Assembly: GCA_021413735.1 (NCBI GenBank) | Contig: JAIOPV010000081.1 | Coordinates: 1-64,000 of the forward strand | DNA from: Planctomycetota bacterium | Lineage (GTDB): Bacteria; Planctomycetota; Planctomycetia; Gemmatales; Gemmataceae | Direction: 5' to 3' | Length of the DNA stretch: 64,000 nt | Shown: positions 1 through 8,974 of the stretch, in pieces | How positions within the stretch are numbered: position 1 is the stretch's first letter | Layout: each line of letters starts with the position of its first letter | The notes under the pieces: model-generated | Told to the model about the DNA's origin: nothing | Seen by the model: only the letters and a program-made list of their open reading frames with translations | Databases searched by the model: none | Program-made: the position numbers and the translations under genes

Positions 1-100
1 CTGGGCTGAGGAAACGCGGTCCTTCAGACCGCAAAGACATCATCGGTGTTTGAGGTCTGAAGGACCGAGCTTCCTTAGCCCAGGCCAACGGCCTGGGGTC
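1..100. repeat. Palindromic intergenic repeat, family A (copy 1, cut by window edge)
   Basis: Nearly the same sequence recurs at 3424-3540. The inner arms pair (GGTCCTTCAGACC against GGTCTGAAGGACC), and the outer right arm at 74-100 contains AGCCCAGGCCAACGGCCTGG. The left outer arm is missing because the window starts inside it. It lies just downstream of the sirtuin stop codon, where it could act as a transcription terminator or mRNA stabiliser. It is a dispersed non-coding element and carries no transposase. Confidence 0.85.
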
Positions 101-105
101 TTGGT

Positions 106-858
106 TTACGAATTTAACCGTTCGAGCAATTTCGGCAGCACTTCCCCGGATGGCCCATACAAGCCGACATCCGCGAACTTGCTTGCCTCGGTGGGCGTCA
201 GGTTGATCTCGATGACTTTCGCGACGGGGCCCTGCCTCCGCCCCTTGGCAACCGGGATCAGCGAAGCCGCCGGGTGAACGACAGCGGACGTTCCCACGAC
301 GAGAAGCACGTCGCATTCATACGCCGCGATCAATGACGGTTCCCAGATGTCGTTCGGCAAGCCTTCACCAAACCAGACGATATCGGGTCGTAATTGCCCG
401 TAACAGTATGGGCATTCGGGAGCGTCGCCGAGCGCTTCGAGTCCGCGGTTTTCGACCTTCTTGCACTCCAGACATCGGGTGCGGTACAGGCTGCCGTGGA
501 TTTCTAGCACATTCCGACTGCCTGCGGCGCGGTGGAGGCCGTCCACGTTCTGCGTCACGAGCGTGAACTTGTTGCCCCAGCGTTCTTCGAACTTCACGAG
601 TGCGTAGTGCCCAGGGTTGGGCTTCACGGTCTTCACGTTGGCCCGACGGGCGTTGTAGAAGTTCCAGACAAGTGCCGGGTCACGCTCGAAGCCATCAGGG
701 CTGGCGACATCTTCGATTCGGTGACCTTCCCACAGGCCATCGGAAGCACGGAACGTCGGCACGCCGCTTTCGGCCGAAACGCCAGCGCCGGTCAGCACGC
801 AGACACGTTCCGCGAGCCGCAGCCAGTCCGCGGCACGGGTCAAATCATCGTTGGTCAT
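106..858 (-). CDS. cobB: NAD-dependent protein deacylase (sirtuin, SIR2 family, class III-like)
   Basis: The 250-residue sirtuin removes acyl groups from protein lysines using NAD+, in the cytoplasm. The NAD-binding GAGVSAESGVPTFR starts near residue 24, TQNVDGLH is near 102-109, and the catalytic histidine is H121 in EIHGS. Four zinc cysteines are visible at C129, C132, C149 and C152. The Tyr68-x-x-Arg71 pair in FYNARR is the signature of SIRT5/CobB-type enzymes that prefer succinyl or malonyl lysine. The start was set at 858 because GGAGGAAACC precedes this ATG; a longer reading to 924 has no such site. It follows the phosphohexomutase on the same strand, separated by a strong hairpin, so it may be transcribed separately. 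Family assignment is firm; the preference for acidic acyl groups is inferred. Confidence 0.93.
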   Translation of the reverse strand: MTNDDLTRAADWLRLAERVCVLTGAGVSAESGVPTFRASDGLWEGHRIEDVASPDGFERDPALVWNFYNARRANVKTVKPNPGHYALVKFEERWGNKFTLVTQNVDGLHRAAGSRNVLEIHGSLYRTRCLECKKVENRGLEALGDAPECPYCYGQLRPDIVWFGEGLPNDIWEPSLIAAYECDVLLVVGTSAVVHPAASLIPVAKGRRQGPVAKVIEINLTPTEASKFADVGLYGPSGEVLPKLLERLNS

Positions 859-945
859 GGTTTCCTCCGGCGCAAGCCGGTTCGACGTGAAGGATAACGA
901 ATTCCAACGAATGCGACAACTCACGAGGGCGAGAGGTTCACCATC

Positions 946-997
946 TTCGCCGCTTGCGGCGTAGCGCTCTCAAGAGCGCTACGCCGCAAGCGGCGAA
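946..997. terminator. Perfect hairpin between mutase and sirtuin genes
   Basis: Two 25-base arms, 946-970 and 973-997, are perfectly complementary around a 2-base centre. The arms carry CGCCGCTTGCGGCG and AGCGCTCT. The hairpin begins immediately after the mutase stop codon and has no U-run. It could end or stabilise the mutase transcript. A shorter related hairpin (CGCCGCTTG) sits after the carbonic anhydrase gene near 15657. Confidence 0.75.
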
Positions 998-998
998 A

Positions 999-2351
999 TT
1001 ACACCTCGGTCATCACCTTCGCGGCCGCTTCGCACAAGTCGCGGCTTTGCTCCTCGGTCGGAGCTTCGGCGATCACACGCACGACCGGTTCCGTGTTGCT
1101 GCCTCGAACGTGCAACCACCAGTCGGGACCATCGAGACGCAACCCATCGACGGTGTTCACGCGAGTATCGGGCCAATTCGCTTTCAGTGCGTCGAACGTG
1201 GCGGCCAACTTCTCGCGTGGCACTTCGTACTTCGTCTTGAGCATCGCATATCGCGGCAACTCCGCCACAAGCTGCGAGAACGGCTTTCCCTCCTGGGCCA
1301 TCAGCGACAGGATGAACGCCATGCCCACGAAGGGATCGCGAACCCAGCCGACACGCGGGTCGATGACACCACCGTTGCCTTCGCCGCCGATGATCGCGTT
1401 GCATTCTCGCATCATCGCGACGACGTTTGCCTCGCCCACTGCGGAGCGATGGCAATCGCAACCGGCATCACGAGCGATGTCTTCGACCATTCGCGACGTC
1501 GACATATTGATGACGACCGGGCCTTTGTCTTGTCGCAGGCGGTACTTCACGGCGAGTGCGAGCGTGGCTTCTTCGCTGATGCAGGTGCCGGTTTCGTCGA
1601 TGAGTGCGAGCCGGTCGGAGTCTGGGTCGAGGACGAAACCAACTGCCGATTCGGAACTCGCCACCCACGGTGCGACATCCGTAAGGTGTGCGGGAATCGG
1701 TTCGGGGGGGTGAGCAAAACGGCCCGTGGGGCTGCACTCGTACTCGACGACTGAACACCCGAGATCCTGAAGAAGCTGCGTGCCAAGCGGCCCGCCCGCG
1801 CCTGCGTTCGCATCGAGGAACACGCGGAACGCCTGGTTCGCAACCGTGGCGACGCTCACCGTATCGAGGACGGCGCGTGCGTGGTCGCCTTCCACGGCCG
1901 GCGGCACACTTTTGGTGCCGATGCCATCCCAGGCAGGTCGTGCGAAGTCGTTCGATTCGTAGAGTCCGCGAACGACGGCACCATTCTCGGCGGACAGCAC
2001 GGCACCGTCTTCGCCGAACATTTTGAGGCCGTTCCACTGTGCCGGATTGTGGCTCGCGGTGATCTGGATTCCGCCCGCTGCCTGCAATTGCCGCACGGCG
2101 AAGCCGCAGGTGGGTGTGGGTGCGATGCCGATATCTTCGACGGTGCAACCGAGTTCGAGAAGCCCCGCGATGACGGCATGACGGAGCATCTCGCCGCTGG
2201 GTCTTCCATCGCGACACAGCACGACACGCTTGCCCGCGACAGTGGAACCGAACGCGGCGGCGAATCGTGCGGCGACATCGGCGGTGAGTCCACGCCCGAC
2301 GATTCCCCGGACGCCAGAAACAGACACGATCAGGATGTTAGGCTCGGTCAT
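999..2351 (-). CDS. glmM: Phosphohexomutase, probable phosphoglucosamine/phosphoglucomutase
   Basis: A 450-residue alpha-D-phosphohexomutase that moves phosphate between C1 and C6 of a sugar, in the cytoplasm. The phosphoserine loop TASHNPAQWNG carries Ser100, the Mg-binding loop is DPDSDR at 242-247, the sugar-binding loop is GGEGNGGV, and the phosphate-binding loop RGSNTEPVVRV is near the C-terminus. All four active-site loops are present. The EGNGG loop and RGSNTEP resemble the archaeal-type GlmM (TIGR03990) more than the E. coli type, so glucosamine 6-phosphate is the likely but unproven substrate. The start was placed at MTEPN because AAGGA lies upstream; an in-frame ATG 14 codons earlier lacks a good site. 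It could instead be a general phosphoglucomutase/phosphomannomutase. Confidence 0.88.
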   Translation of the reverse strand: MTEPNILIVSVSGVRGIVGRGLTADVAARFAAAFGSTVAGKRVVLCRDGRPSGEMLRHAVIAGLLELGCTVEDIGIAPTPTCGFAVRQLQAAGGIQITASHNPAQWNGLKMFGEDGAVLSAENGAVVRGLYESNDFARPAWDGIGTKSVPPAVEGDHARAVLDTVSVATVANQAFRVFLDANAGAGGPLGTQLLQDLGCSVVEYECSPTGRFAHPPEPIPAHLTDVAPWVASSESAVGFVLDPDSDRLALIDETGTCISEEATLALAVKYRLRQDKGPVVINMSTSRMVEDIARDAGCDCHRSAVGEANVVAMMRECNAIIGGEGNGGVIDPRVGWVRDPFVGMAFILSLMAQEGKPFSQLVAELPRYAMLKTKYEVPREKLAATFDALKANWPDTRVNTVDGLRLDGPDWWLHVRGSNTEPVVRVIAEAPTEEQSRDLCEAAAKVMTEV

Positions 2352-2413
2352 ACGCGATTCCTTGCGTGATTTGGGCGAGGCAATTCTAGGCAAGAAGAGC
2401 GGTCACGGATGCA

Positions 2414-2482
2414 CACGGATGAAACACGGATAAGAACAAGACAAGAACCTGGGTTGCTTGTGTTATCTGTGTTTCATCCGTG
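2414..2482. repeat. Inverted repeat in divergent intergenic region
   Basis: CACGGATGAAACACGGATAA at 2414-2433 pairs with TATCTGTGTTTCATCCGTG at 2464-2482 around a loop of about 30 bases. It sits in the gap between the divergent mutase and NHL genes, so it would form a hairpin in the leader of one of them. It belongs to the A-rich palindromic type also seen near 44917-45022. Its role is unknown. Confidence 0.7.
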
Positions 2483-2521
2483 GCTCTCTTTCTGTGCTCG
2501 TGGCAATGCTACACTGGGAAT

Positions 2522-3415
2522 GTGAATCGACTCGCGTTGCTTCTGTTGTTGCTCGTTGGCTGTGCTCGCAGTGATCGTCCCGACAAGGTTTGGGGCAATC
2601 GCGGCGTGCAGGATGGCGAGTTCGTGCGACCACGGGCAGCGGTCATCGACCGACAAGACCGTCTGTGGGTGGTCGATTTCACGGCTCGCGTTCAGGCATT
2701 CGATCTCGACGGCAAACATCTTGGGGTTACCTTCCGCACGCCCGACTTCCGCAACGGTCGCCCCAGTGGATTGGGCATCACACGCGAGGGCGAACTGATC
2801 GTGTGCGATTCGCATTATCATTGCCTGCGAATCTACGGCGACGACGGCACAGAGCGTCGCGTCATCGGCGGCACGGCTGGCACCGGTCCCGGTCAACTCG
2901 GCTACGTTTCGGATGTCGTGCAGGACGGCGACGGCTTCTTCTACCTCTCCGAGTTTGGCGAGAGCGACCGCATCACGAAGCTCGACGCGACTGGCAACTT
3001 CGTCGCAACGTGGGGCACGTCGGGGATTGCTCCGGGGCAGTTTCAACGATTGCGAGCGCTTGCCCTCGGTCCCGACGGTAATCTCTACTGTGCTGATGCG
3101 TGCAATCACCGCATTCAAGTGCTGACGCGAACGGGCGAATTCGTTCGAGAATTCGGCGGCGAAGGGGCCGAGGCTGGGCGGTTACGCTATCCGTATGACG
3201 TGTCGTTCGGTCCGGGTGGCGAACTGTATGTTGCGGAGTACGGCAACCAGCGAGTGCAGAAGTTCACGGCGAACGGCGACTCGCTGGGCGTGTGGGGTTC
3301 GCCGGGCGGCAAGCCGGGTCAGTTGAGCAGTCCGTGGGCGCTGGCCGTGGACCGCAAGGGCCGTGTGCATGTGATCGACACCGAGAACCACCGCGTTCAG
3401 CGGGTGAAGTTTTAG
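2522..3415 (+). CDS. NHL-repeat beta-propeller lipoprotein
   Basis: The protein starts with a GTG codon followed by a lipoprotein signal peptide: NRLALLLLLLVGC, where the Cys is the lipidation site. The mature part is built of NHL repeats, visible as recurring patterns such as RPRAAVIDRQDRLWVVD, GPDGNLYCADACNHRIQV and GPGGELYVAEYGNQRVQKF, ending with AVDRKGRVHVIDTENHRVQR. Six such blades would form a six-bladed propeller, which usually binds protein or another ligand. A longer reading from 2480 exists, but it would place extra residues before the signal peptide. No catalytic residues can be assigned. It is followed by a family A palindrome and then the VWA gene. The specific ligand is unknown. 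Confidence 0.8.
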   Translation: MNRLALLLLLLVGCARSDRPDKVWGNRGVQDGEFVRPRAAVIDRQDRLWVVDFTARVQAFDLDGKHLGVTFRTPDFRNGRPSGLGITREGELIVCDSHYHCLRIYGDDGTERRVIGGTAGTGPGQLGYVSDVVQDGDGFFYLSEFGESDRITKLDATGNFVATWGTSGIAPGQFQRLRALALGPDGNLYCADACNHRIQVLTRTGEFVREFGGEGAEAGRLRYPYDVSFGPGGELYVAEYGNQRVQKFTANGDSLGVWGSPGGKPGQLSSPWALAVDRKGRVHVIDTENHRVQRVKF

Positions 3416-3423
3416 GCAAAACC

Positions 3424-3540
3424 GACCCCAGGCCGTTGGCCTGGGCTGAGGAAACGCGGTCCTTCAGACCGCAAAGACATCACCGGTTTTTGAGGTCTGA
3501 AAGACCGATCTCCCTCAGCCCAGGCCAACGGCTTGGGATC
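3424..3540. repeat. Palindromic intergenic repeat, family A (copy 2, complete)
   Basis: Outer arms 3424-3451 and 3513-3540 match over 28 bases with two mismatches, and inner arms GGTCCTTCAGACC and GGTCTGAAAGACC also pair. Copy 1 is at 1-100. The element starts 8 bases after the NHL gene stop codon, a typical position for a terminator or mRNA-end hairpin. The two copies differ at a few bases, so they are diverged copies of one family. Confidence 0.88.
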
Positions 3541-3580
3541 TTGGGAACTATGACGTTCAAGATTAGCTAAGGCAACGCCC

Positions 3581-6500
3581 ATGTCGTTCCTTTCCGATCT
3601 GCCGACGCTCTCGCTGCCTGTCGCGCTCGCGGCTGGTGCGGTGCTGTCGCTGTTCGGGATGTTCGCGGTTCTGCTCGTCTCGGGCCGCTGGTCGTTCAGG
3701 CTCGCGTCGATTTCGGGGGTGCTACTGCTTGGTTCGCTCGGCTCTCTCATCGCGGCCGATGTGCGAGACTCGCTGCGGACATTCGTGCGTTCCGTGCAGG
3801 GATTGGAAATCGTGCGGCCGTGGTGGCTGCTGCTGCTTGCGGTCGTGCCGTTCATCGCGATCGTCGCTCGCAAGAACCTCCGCGCCCTCGGACGCTTCCG
3901 GAAGTGGTTCGCGGTATCGCTGCGGTCGCTCGTTGTGGTGTCGCTCGTGTTCGCCCTGGCCGAGCCGCGAGTGCGACAAACCACCGAACACGCCACCGTC
4001 ATCTTCGTGATTGATCGCAGTCTCAGCGTGCCGCCCGACTCCGACCCCAACCGTCGCGGACCCGACGGCGACCCCATCGACCGCCGCTGGGAACGCATCA
4101 AGAAGTTCGTGGATGAGTCCGTTCGCTATCGCGGTCCCGATCACCGTTCGGATCGCGCTGGCGTCATTCTCTTCGGGCGAACGCCGCGGCTCGTGCTGCC
4201 GCCCGCTGCCGTGGATCAACTCCCCATCGACGAACGCCGGGCTGGTCCCATCGACGTCGAATACACCGACATCGCCGCCGCATTGAAGCTCGCTCTCGCG
4301 GCGTTTCCCGAAGGCACTGGTCGCCGGGTCGTGCTGATTTCCGACGGCAACGAGAACCTCGGTCGGGCCGCGGAACAAGCACGTCTCTTCCAGAAACAAG
4401 GCGTGCAGGTTGATGTGCTGCCGTTGGCCGTGGGCTATCGCAACACGAACGAAGTGCTGGTACAGGAAGTCGAGGCACCACCCGCGACAACACCCGGTCA
4501 GCGGCTTCCCGTGCGGGTGCTGGTGCGAAACGCGAACCCGACGCAACCCGTCACGGGCACACTCGAACTCGTGCAAGTGCGGGGACGTGATGAGCCGCGA
4601 TTCGTGCGGTTCAAGGGCACGCCAGCCGACCAGCAACCCGGTCCCGTGAAGGTCACCGTTCGCCCAGGCTTGAACGGCTTCGAGTTCCTCGACCTGCCAA
4701 CCGACAACGCCATCGACCGCGATTCGTTCGTGTACCGTGCCCGCTTCACTCCGGATAACCTGCTCGGCGATCGCGTCTCGAACAACAGCGCCACGGCTGC
4801 GGTTCTCGCACGCGGCCAACGGCGTGTGCTGTTGCTTGAAGACCCCTCGGCCATCGGTTCACACTCGCTGCTGCTCGACACGCTGCGAGCGGCGAAATTC
4901 CGCGTCGATACGCTCCCCGCCGACGGCCTTCCCACTGCAGCCGACCTCGGCGAATTCCTCAGCACATACGATTCCGTGCTGATCGGAGATGTGCCGGCCG
5001 AGCGGTTCAGCACGCCGCAAATGGAAGTGATTCGGAGGCAAGCGGCAGAGCAGGGCATGGGCCTCGTCATGATTGGCGGGCAGAATTCGTTCGGCCTCGG
5101 TGGGTATCAGAAGACGCCCATTGAAGCCGCGTTGCCGGTCGATTGCGACATCCGCACGGCACAGGCCGCGTTGAAGGGCGGGCTTGTGCTGGTGATGCAC
5201 GGTTCCGAGATGGCAGACGGCAACGACTGGCAGAAACGCATGGCGAAGCTGGCCATCGAACGGCTCGGTCCTGCCGACATGATCGGCGTGCTGTACTACG
5301 GAGCGAACGCGTCGTGGTACATTCCGTTTCAGTCGGTGGGCATCGACCGCAGCCGCCTCTTCACGCTGATCGACCGGATGACCCCCGGCGACATGCCCGA
5401 CTTCGACCCGTTCCTGAAGCTCGCCGCCGACACGCTCGCCGACCCGATCCACAATCTCGCGGTGAAGCACTGCGTTGTGCTGAGCGACGGCGACCCGCTG
5501 TATGGTGCCGTCGGTCAGACCGCGACGGGAAAGATGGCCAAGAATGGCATCACCTGCACGACGATCGGCGTGGCGACGCACGGCAACGTCGAAGACACAC
5601 GAATGCGGAACATCGCGGGTTCGACGAAGGGCAGTTTCTACCCGGTGAATGACCCTCGCCAACTGCCCGCGATTTACACCCGCGAGACCCGCCAGGTGAG
5701 TCGGTCATTTCTCGTGACTGACACGTTTACACCGCAGTTGCTCCCTGGCGGTGCCGGTCCGGTTGCCGAGTTGAACGCGCCGCTGCCGCCACTGCACGGG
5801 TTCGTTCGCACGACACTGAAACCCGGTAGCCGACCGGTGATGGCTGTTGAAGGGCCGCCAGCCGAGGACACACGGTTTCCGGTTGTCGCGTACTGGCAAC
5901 CGGGGGTCGGGCGTGCGATTGCGTTCACGTCGGATACTCGCGAATGGGGCCGCGACTGGGCGAAGTCGCCGACCTTTGCGAGATTCTGGCCGCAGGCAAT
6001 CGAGTGGTCGTTGCGATCAGTCGAAACCGGCCGCGTGAGCGTCTTCCCCGAAGTGCGTGATGGCCGTGTCCGCATGATCGTGGATGTTCGCGATGACAAC
6101 GAGAAGCCACTGACGGGCGTGAAACTGAAGGCGTTCGTGAGTGCGCCGCGTGCCGGCGAAGCAGCTCCAGTCGTAACGTTACCTCGCACGGGGCCAGGCC
6201 GTTTTGAAGGCTCTTTCGCGGCAACTGAAGCGGGTGCGTACTTCGTGAACGTGCGGGTTGAGCGAGATGGCAAGGACATCGACGGGCGACGTGTGGGCGT
6301 CACTGTGCCGTATTCGCCGGAGTTCGCGGACCTCGAACCGAACCCCGCACTCATGCGGCATCTCGCGGAACTGACCGGCGGCGAAGTCTACTCCGAGGAT
6401 GACGCGGAATTGGCAAAAGTGGCTCGGGCGGGCACGGTGTTTCGCCCGGCACCTTCCACGACGAAAGCCCTGTTGCCGTTCTGGGCGAGCTTGCTGATCG

Positions 6501-6877
6501 TGGCTGGCGTGCTGCTGGTGTGCGATGTCGCGGTGCGCCGGATTGCCCTGGAACCGCGCGCGTTGTGGGCGTGGGGCGTGCGTCGCTGGCACCACCTGCG
6601 AACCCGCTTCGACGTGGTCCCCGAAAGTGCGGGGCTGGGTCAGTTGTTGCGGGTGAAGGAAGCGGTCGCGGAAGTGATCGAGGAGAACCGCACGTATCGC
6701 CGCGACGAACCGCCCCCCGAAGATGACGAACCGCCGGAACCTCCACCACCGCCACCGAAACCTCCCCCTGCTGACGCAGGGGGCTCGCCAAAGCCACCCG
6801 AACCCGAAGCGGCCGACGACTATCTGAGCCGACTGAGCAAGGCGAAACGCCGCGGCAGGCCAGACGAGAATCGATAA
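3581..6877 (+). CDS. Large membrane protein with VWA domains and GATase1-like domain
   Basis: A 1098-residue membrane protein. Four hydrophobic segments lie within residues 8-125. A von Willebrand A domain follows at about 138-285, with a complete metal site: DRSLS, the Thr in YTDIA, and ISDGNEN. After a beta-rich stretch, residues 415-520 (RRVLLLEDPSAIG to GGQNSFGLGGYQ) resemble a class I glutamine amidotransferase fold without a clear nucleophile. A second VWA-like region at about 533-690 has HGSEM where DxSxS is expected, so its metal site looks broken. A last membrane segment lies near 964-985, followed by a proline-rich cytoplasmic tail. This architecture is common beside MoxR ATPases in planctomycetes, and the moxR gene starts 15 bases downstream. 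The role is probably assembly or control of an envelope complex; this is inferred. Confidence 0.82.
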   Translation: MSFLSDLPTLSLPVALAAGAVLSLFGMFAVLLVSGRWSFRLASISGVLLLGSLGSLIAADVRDSLRTFVRSVQGLEIVRPWWLLLLAVVPFIAIVARKNLRALGRFRKWFAVSLRSLVVVSLVFALAEPRVRQTTEHATVIFVIDRSLSVPPDSDPNRRGPDGDPIDRRWERIKKFVDESVRYRGPDHRSDRAGVILFGRTPRLVLPPAAVDQLPIDERRAGPIDVEYTDIAAALKLALAAFPEGTGRRVVLISDGNENLGRAAEQARLFQKQGVQVDVLPLAVGYRNTNEVLVQEVEAPPATTPGQRLPVRVLVRNANPTQPVTGTLELVQVRGRDEPRFVRFKGTPADQQPGPVKVTVRPGLNGFEFLDLPTDNAIDRDSFVYRARFTPDNLLGDRVSNNSATAAVLARGQRRVLLLEDPSAIGSHSLLLDTLRAAKFRVDTLPADGLPTAADLGEFLSTYDSVLIGDVPAERFSTPQMEVIRRQAAEQGMGLVMIGGQNSFGLGGYQKTPIEAALPVDCDIRTAQAALKGGLVLVMHGSEMADGNDWQKRMAKLAIERLGPADMIGVLYYGANASWYIPFQSVGIDRSRLFTLIDRMTPGDMPDFDPFLKLAADTLADPIHNLAVKHCVVLSDGDPLYGAVGQTATGKMAKNGITCTTIGVATHGNVEDTRMRNIAGSTKGSFYPVNDPRQLPAIYTRETRQVSRSFLVTDTFTPQLLPGGAGPVAELNAPLPPLHGFVRTTLKPGSRPVMAVEGPPAEDTRFPVVAYWQPGVGRAIAFTSDTREWGRDWAKSPTFARFWPQAIEWSLRSVETGRVSVFPEVRDGRVRMIVDVRDDNEKPLTGVKLKAFVSAPRAGEAAPVVTLPRTGPGRFEGSFAATEAGAYFVNVRVERDGKDIDGRRVGVTVPYSPEFADLEPNPALMRHLAELTGGEVYSEDDAELAKVARAGTVFRPAPSTTKALLPFWASLLIVAGVLLVCDVAVRRIALEPRALWAWGVRRWHHLRTRFDVVPESAGLGQLLRVKEAVAEVIEENRTYRRDEPPPEDDEPPEPPPPPPKPPPADAGGSPKPPEPEAADDYLSRLSKAKRRGRPDENR

Positions 6878-6892
6878 CCATACGATACCGCC

Positions 6893-7897
6893 ATGAACAC
6901 CAACGCCCCGCTGCCTGAACGCGCTGCCGAGTTCCGCAACCGCTTCGCCAACCTCGAAACCGAGATCGGCAAGGTCATCGTCGGTCAGCGTGACACCGTT
7001 CGCGGTGTGCTGACGTGCCTCTTCGTCGGCGGGCACGTTCTCCTCGAAGGCGTCCCCGGCCTCGGCAAAACGCTCCTCGTTCGCACGCTCGCCGATGCCC
7101 TCAGCCTGTCGTTCAACCGCATTCAGTTCACCCCCGACCTGATGCCGTCCGACATCACCGGCACGAACATCATCACCGAAAGTGCCGACGGTCGCCGCGA
7201 CTTCCGCTTCCAAACGGGACCGCTGTTCGCACAGATCGTGCTGGCCGACGAAATCAACCGTGCGACTCCGAAGACGCAATCGGCACTCCTCGAAGCGATG
7301 CAGGAACACAGCGTCACGGTGGCGGGCGTCGTTCGGCAACTCGAAGAACCGTTCTTCGTACTGGCGACGCAGAACCCCATCGAGCAGGAAGGCACGTACC
7401 CGTTGCCGGAGGCGCAGCTCGACCGCTTCCTGTACAAGTTGCTGGTGCCGTTCACGACCCGCGACGAACTGATGGCGATCCTCGATCGCACCACGAAGGG
7501 CGACGCTGGCAAGGCTGCGAAGGTGATGGACGGTGCCGAGGTTGCGGTGTGGCGACGGCTGATCCGCGACGAGGTGATTGTGCCGACGCCGGTGAAAGAT
7601 TACGCCGTGCGGTTGGTGCTGGCGACACATCCGAACAGCCCGTTCGCGGTGCCGGAGGTGAATCGATTCGTGCGAGCGGGTGCGAGCCCGCGTGGTGCCC
7701 AGGCTTTGCTGCTGACGGCAAAGGTGCGCGCGGTGTTGGATGGTCGTTTCAACGCGTCGTTCGACGATGTGAAGCAAGCGGTGAAGCCAGCGTTGCGTCA
7801 CCGGGTGTTGTTGAACTTCGAGGCACAGGCCGAGAACATGGCCACCGACGCCGTGCTCGACACCGTGCTGACCGGCGTGAAGGAACGCGAAGGGTAA
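6893..7897 (+). CDS. moxR: MoxR-family AAA+ ATPase
   Basis: A 334-residue AAA+ ATPase with Walker A GVPGLGKT at 53-60, Walker B VLADEINRA with D119 and E120, a sensor in ATQNPIEQEG, and PEAQLDRF as the arginine-finger region. MoxR proteins act as ATP-driven chaperones that insert metals or assemble complexes together with VWA-domain partners, and the gene directly upstream encodes such a partner. The two genes form an operon with a 15-base gap. The stop codon TAA is followed directly by the stop codon of the converging TIGR02996 gene. Length and motifs fit the family fully. Confidence 0.95.
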   Translation: MNTNAPLPERAAEFRNRFANLETEIGKVIVGQRDTVRGVLTCLFVGGHVLLEGVPGLGKTLLVRTLADALSLSFNRIQFTPDLMPSDITGTNIITESADGRRDFRFQTGPLFAQIVLADEINRATPKTQSALLEAMQEHSVTVAGVVRQLEEPFFVLATQNPIEQEGTYPLPEAQLDRFLYKLLVPFTTRDELMAILDRTTKGDAGKAAKVMDGAEVAVWRRLIRDEVIVPTPVKDYAVRLVLATHPNSPFAVPEVNRFVRAGASPRGAQALLLTAKVRAVLDGRFNASFDDVKQAVKPALRHRVLLNFEAQAENMATDAVLDTVLTGVKEREG

Positions 7898-8950
7898 TCA
7901 CACCAGTTCGGAAGCATATTCCAGTGTCATCGCCTGCCCGAATCGCTCGCGGAGTTTCTTCTCCGCGTCCGATGACAGTCGTGGTTGATCGTACTCCATG
8001 TCTTGCAGGTCGAGCCTACACAGATTCGCGAACGCGGGATTCGTAAGCAGGATGTCCACGTCTTGATCGGTGATGATTGATCCCGTCACGAACAGCGCGT
8101 GCAGGTTGCTCAAATACTGGCACGCCGCGAGGAGGTGGAACGGGATGTTGCCCAGCCAGAGATACAGCAGGCGATTCAACTCGCGTGCCGCGAAAAGCGA
8201 CTCGAATCCGAAATTCGCAGGCTGACTCCCTACAAGGTTCAACTTGTTCAGCCGTGGGAATCGGTCGCTGGCGAGAATCGCCAAGACGCCGGTGGCGGTG
8301 TAGGGAGAGCCATTGGCCATTACCAGTCCGAACCCGCGCAACTGCGGGAGCATCGCCGTATTCGCGAACGTCAACAGGTCGCTGTCCGTGAGATTCGGGC
8401 TGTACAGGGTGAGTTCGCTCAGATGTTGAACATCGGGCGAAGTGGCGAGTTCATTCAGTCCCGCTCCATTGATGTCACCCCCGTACCAAGTGAACCGGGC
8501 AACCCACCGCAGAACCGATGATGCGGCCCGAAGCACTGTTTCTGTGGTCGCGTTGTAGACAATAATGTGTTCGACGCCGACGTGCGCGAAGGCGTCCGCG
8601 AGTCTCATTAGTCCGAATTCGGAGTCGGTGAATTCGCGTGGGTTCCAATACATCACCAACCCGCGATTGAAGACAATTGAATCCAGACGTGTCCCAGGCA
8701 CAGCGGTCAGCGGCGCGAGCCAGTGCGATCGATGCTGTTGGTTTAACCGAGTCGCTTCGGCACTCTGGCAAGGCCAATCGGGGGCCCCCACCGGCGCTCG
8801 CATCATCGCGATCTGAAGACGGATGAATTCCGCTCTCGCTTGGTCGTGTTCGTCGCCGTGTTCCTGCAACCAGTCAGCGAACACCAGCCGTGGCGTATCC
8901 TCGTCCGGGTTCGCGATGATCGCTGCCATCAGCGCACGCCGTTCGTCCAT
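7898..8950 (-). CDS. TIGR02996 domain protein with leucine-rich-like repeats
   Basis: A 350-residue protein. Its first 50 residues match the TIGR02996 repeat-companion domain: ALMAAIIANPDEDTPRLVFA followed by DWLQEHGDEHDQARAEFIRL. The rest contains irregular leucine-rich segments (HLSELTLYSPNL, LNKLNLVGSQ, LYLWLGNIPFHLL, LCRLDLQDMEY), suggesting a solenoid binding surface. Such proteins are abundant in Gemmata relatives; their function is not known. The start is preceded by GTGGAG 11 bases upstream and lies 24 bases after the end of the interrupted LamG gene, so they probably share a transcript. A second member of this family is encoded at 49061-50200, next to type VI secretion genes. No catalytic motif is visible. 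Confidence 0.85.
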   Translation of the reverse strand: MDERRALMAAIIANPDEDTPRLVFADWLQEHGDEHDQARAEFIRLQIAMMRAPVGAPDWPCQSAEATRLNQQHRSHWLAPLTAVPGTRLDSIVFNRGLVMYWNPREFTDSEFGLMRLADAFAHVGVEHIIVYNATTETVLRAASSVLRWVARFTWYGGDINGAGLNELATSPDVQHLSELTLYSPNLTDSDLLTFANTAMLPQLRGFGLVMANGSPYTATGVLAILASDRFPRLNKLNLVGSQPANFGFESLFAARELNRLLYLWLGNIPFHLLAACQYLSNLHALFVTGSIITDQDVDILLTNPAFANLCRLDLQDMEYDQPRLSSDAEKKLRERFGQAMTLEYASELV

Positions 8951-8974
8951 CGTGAAAGCTCCACGCTCTGCCGA

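Noticed and set aside
6179-7801. 540-codon open frame antisense to the VWA and moxR genes
   Set aside because: It crosses two well-supported genes on the opposite strand and shows only low-complexity His/Arg sequence.
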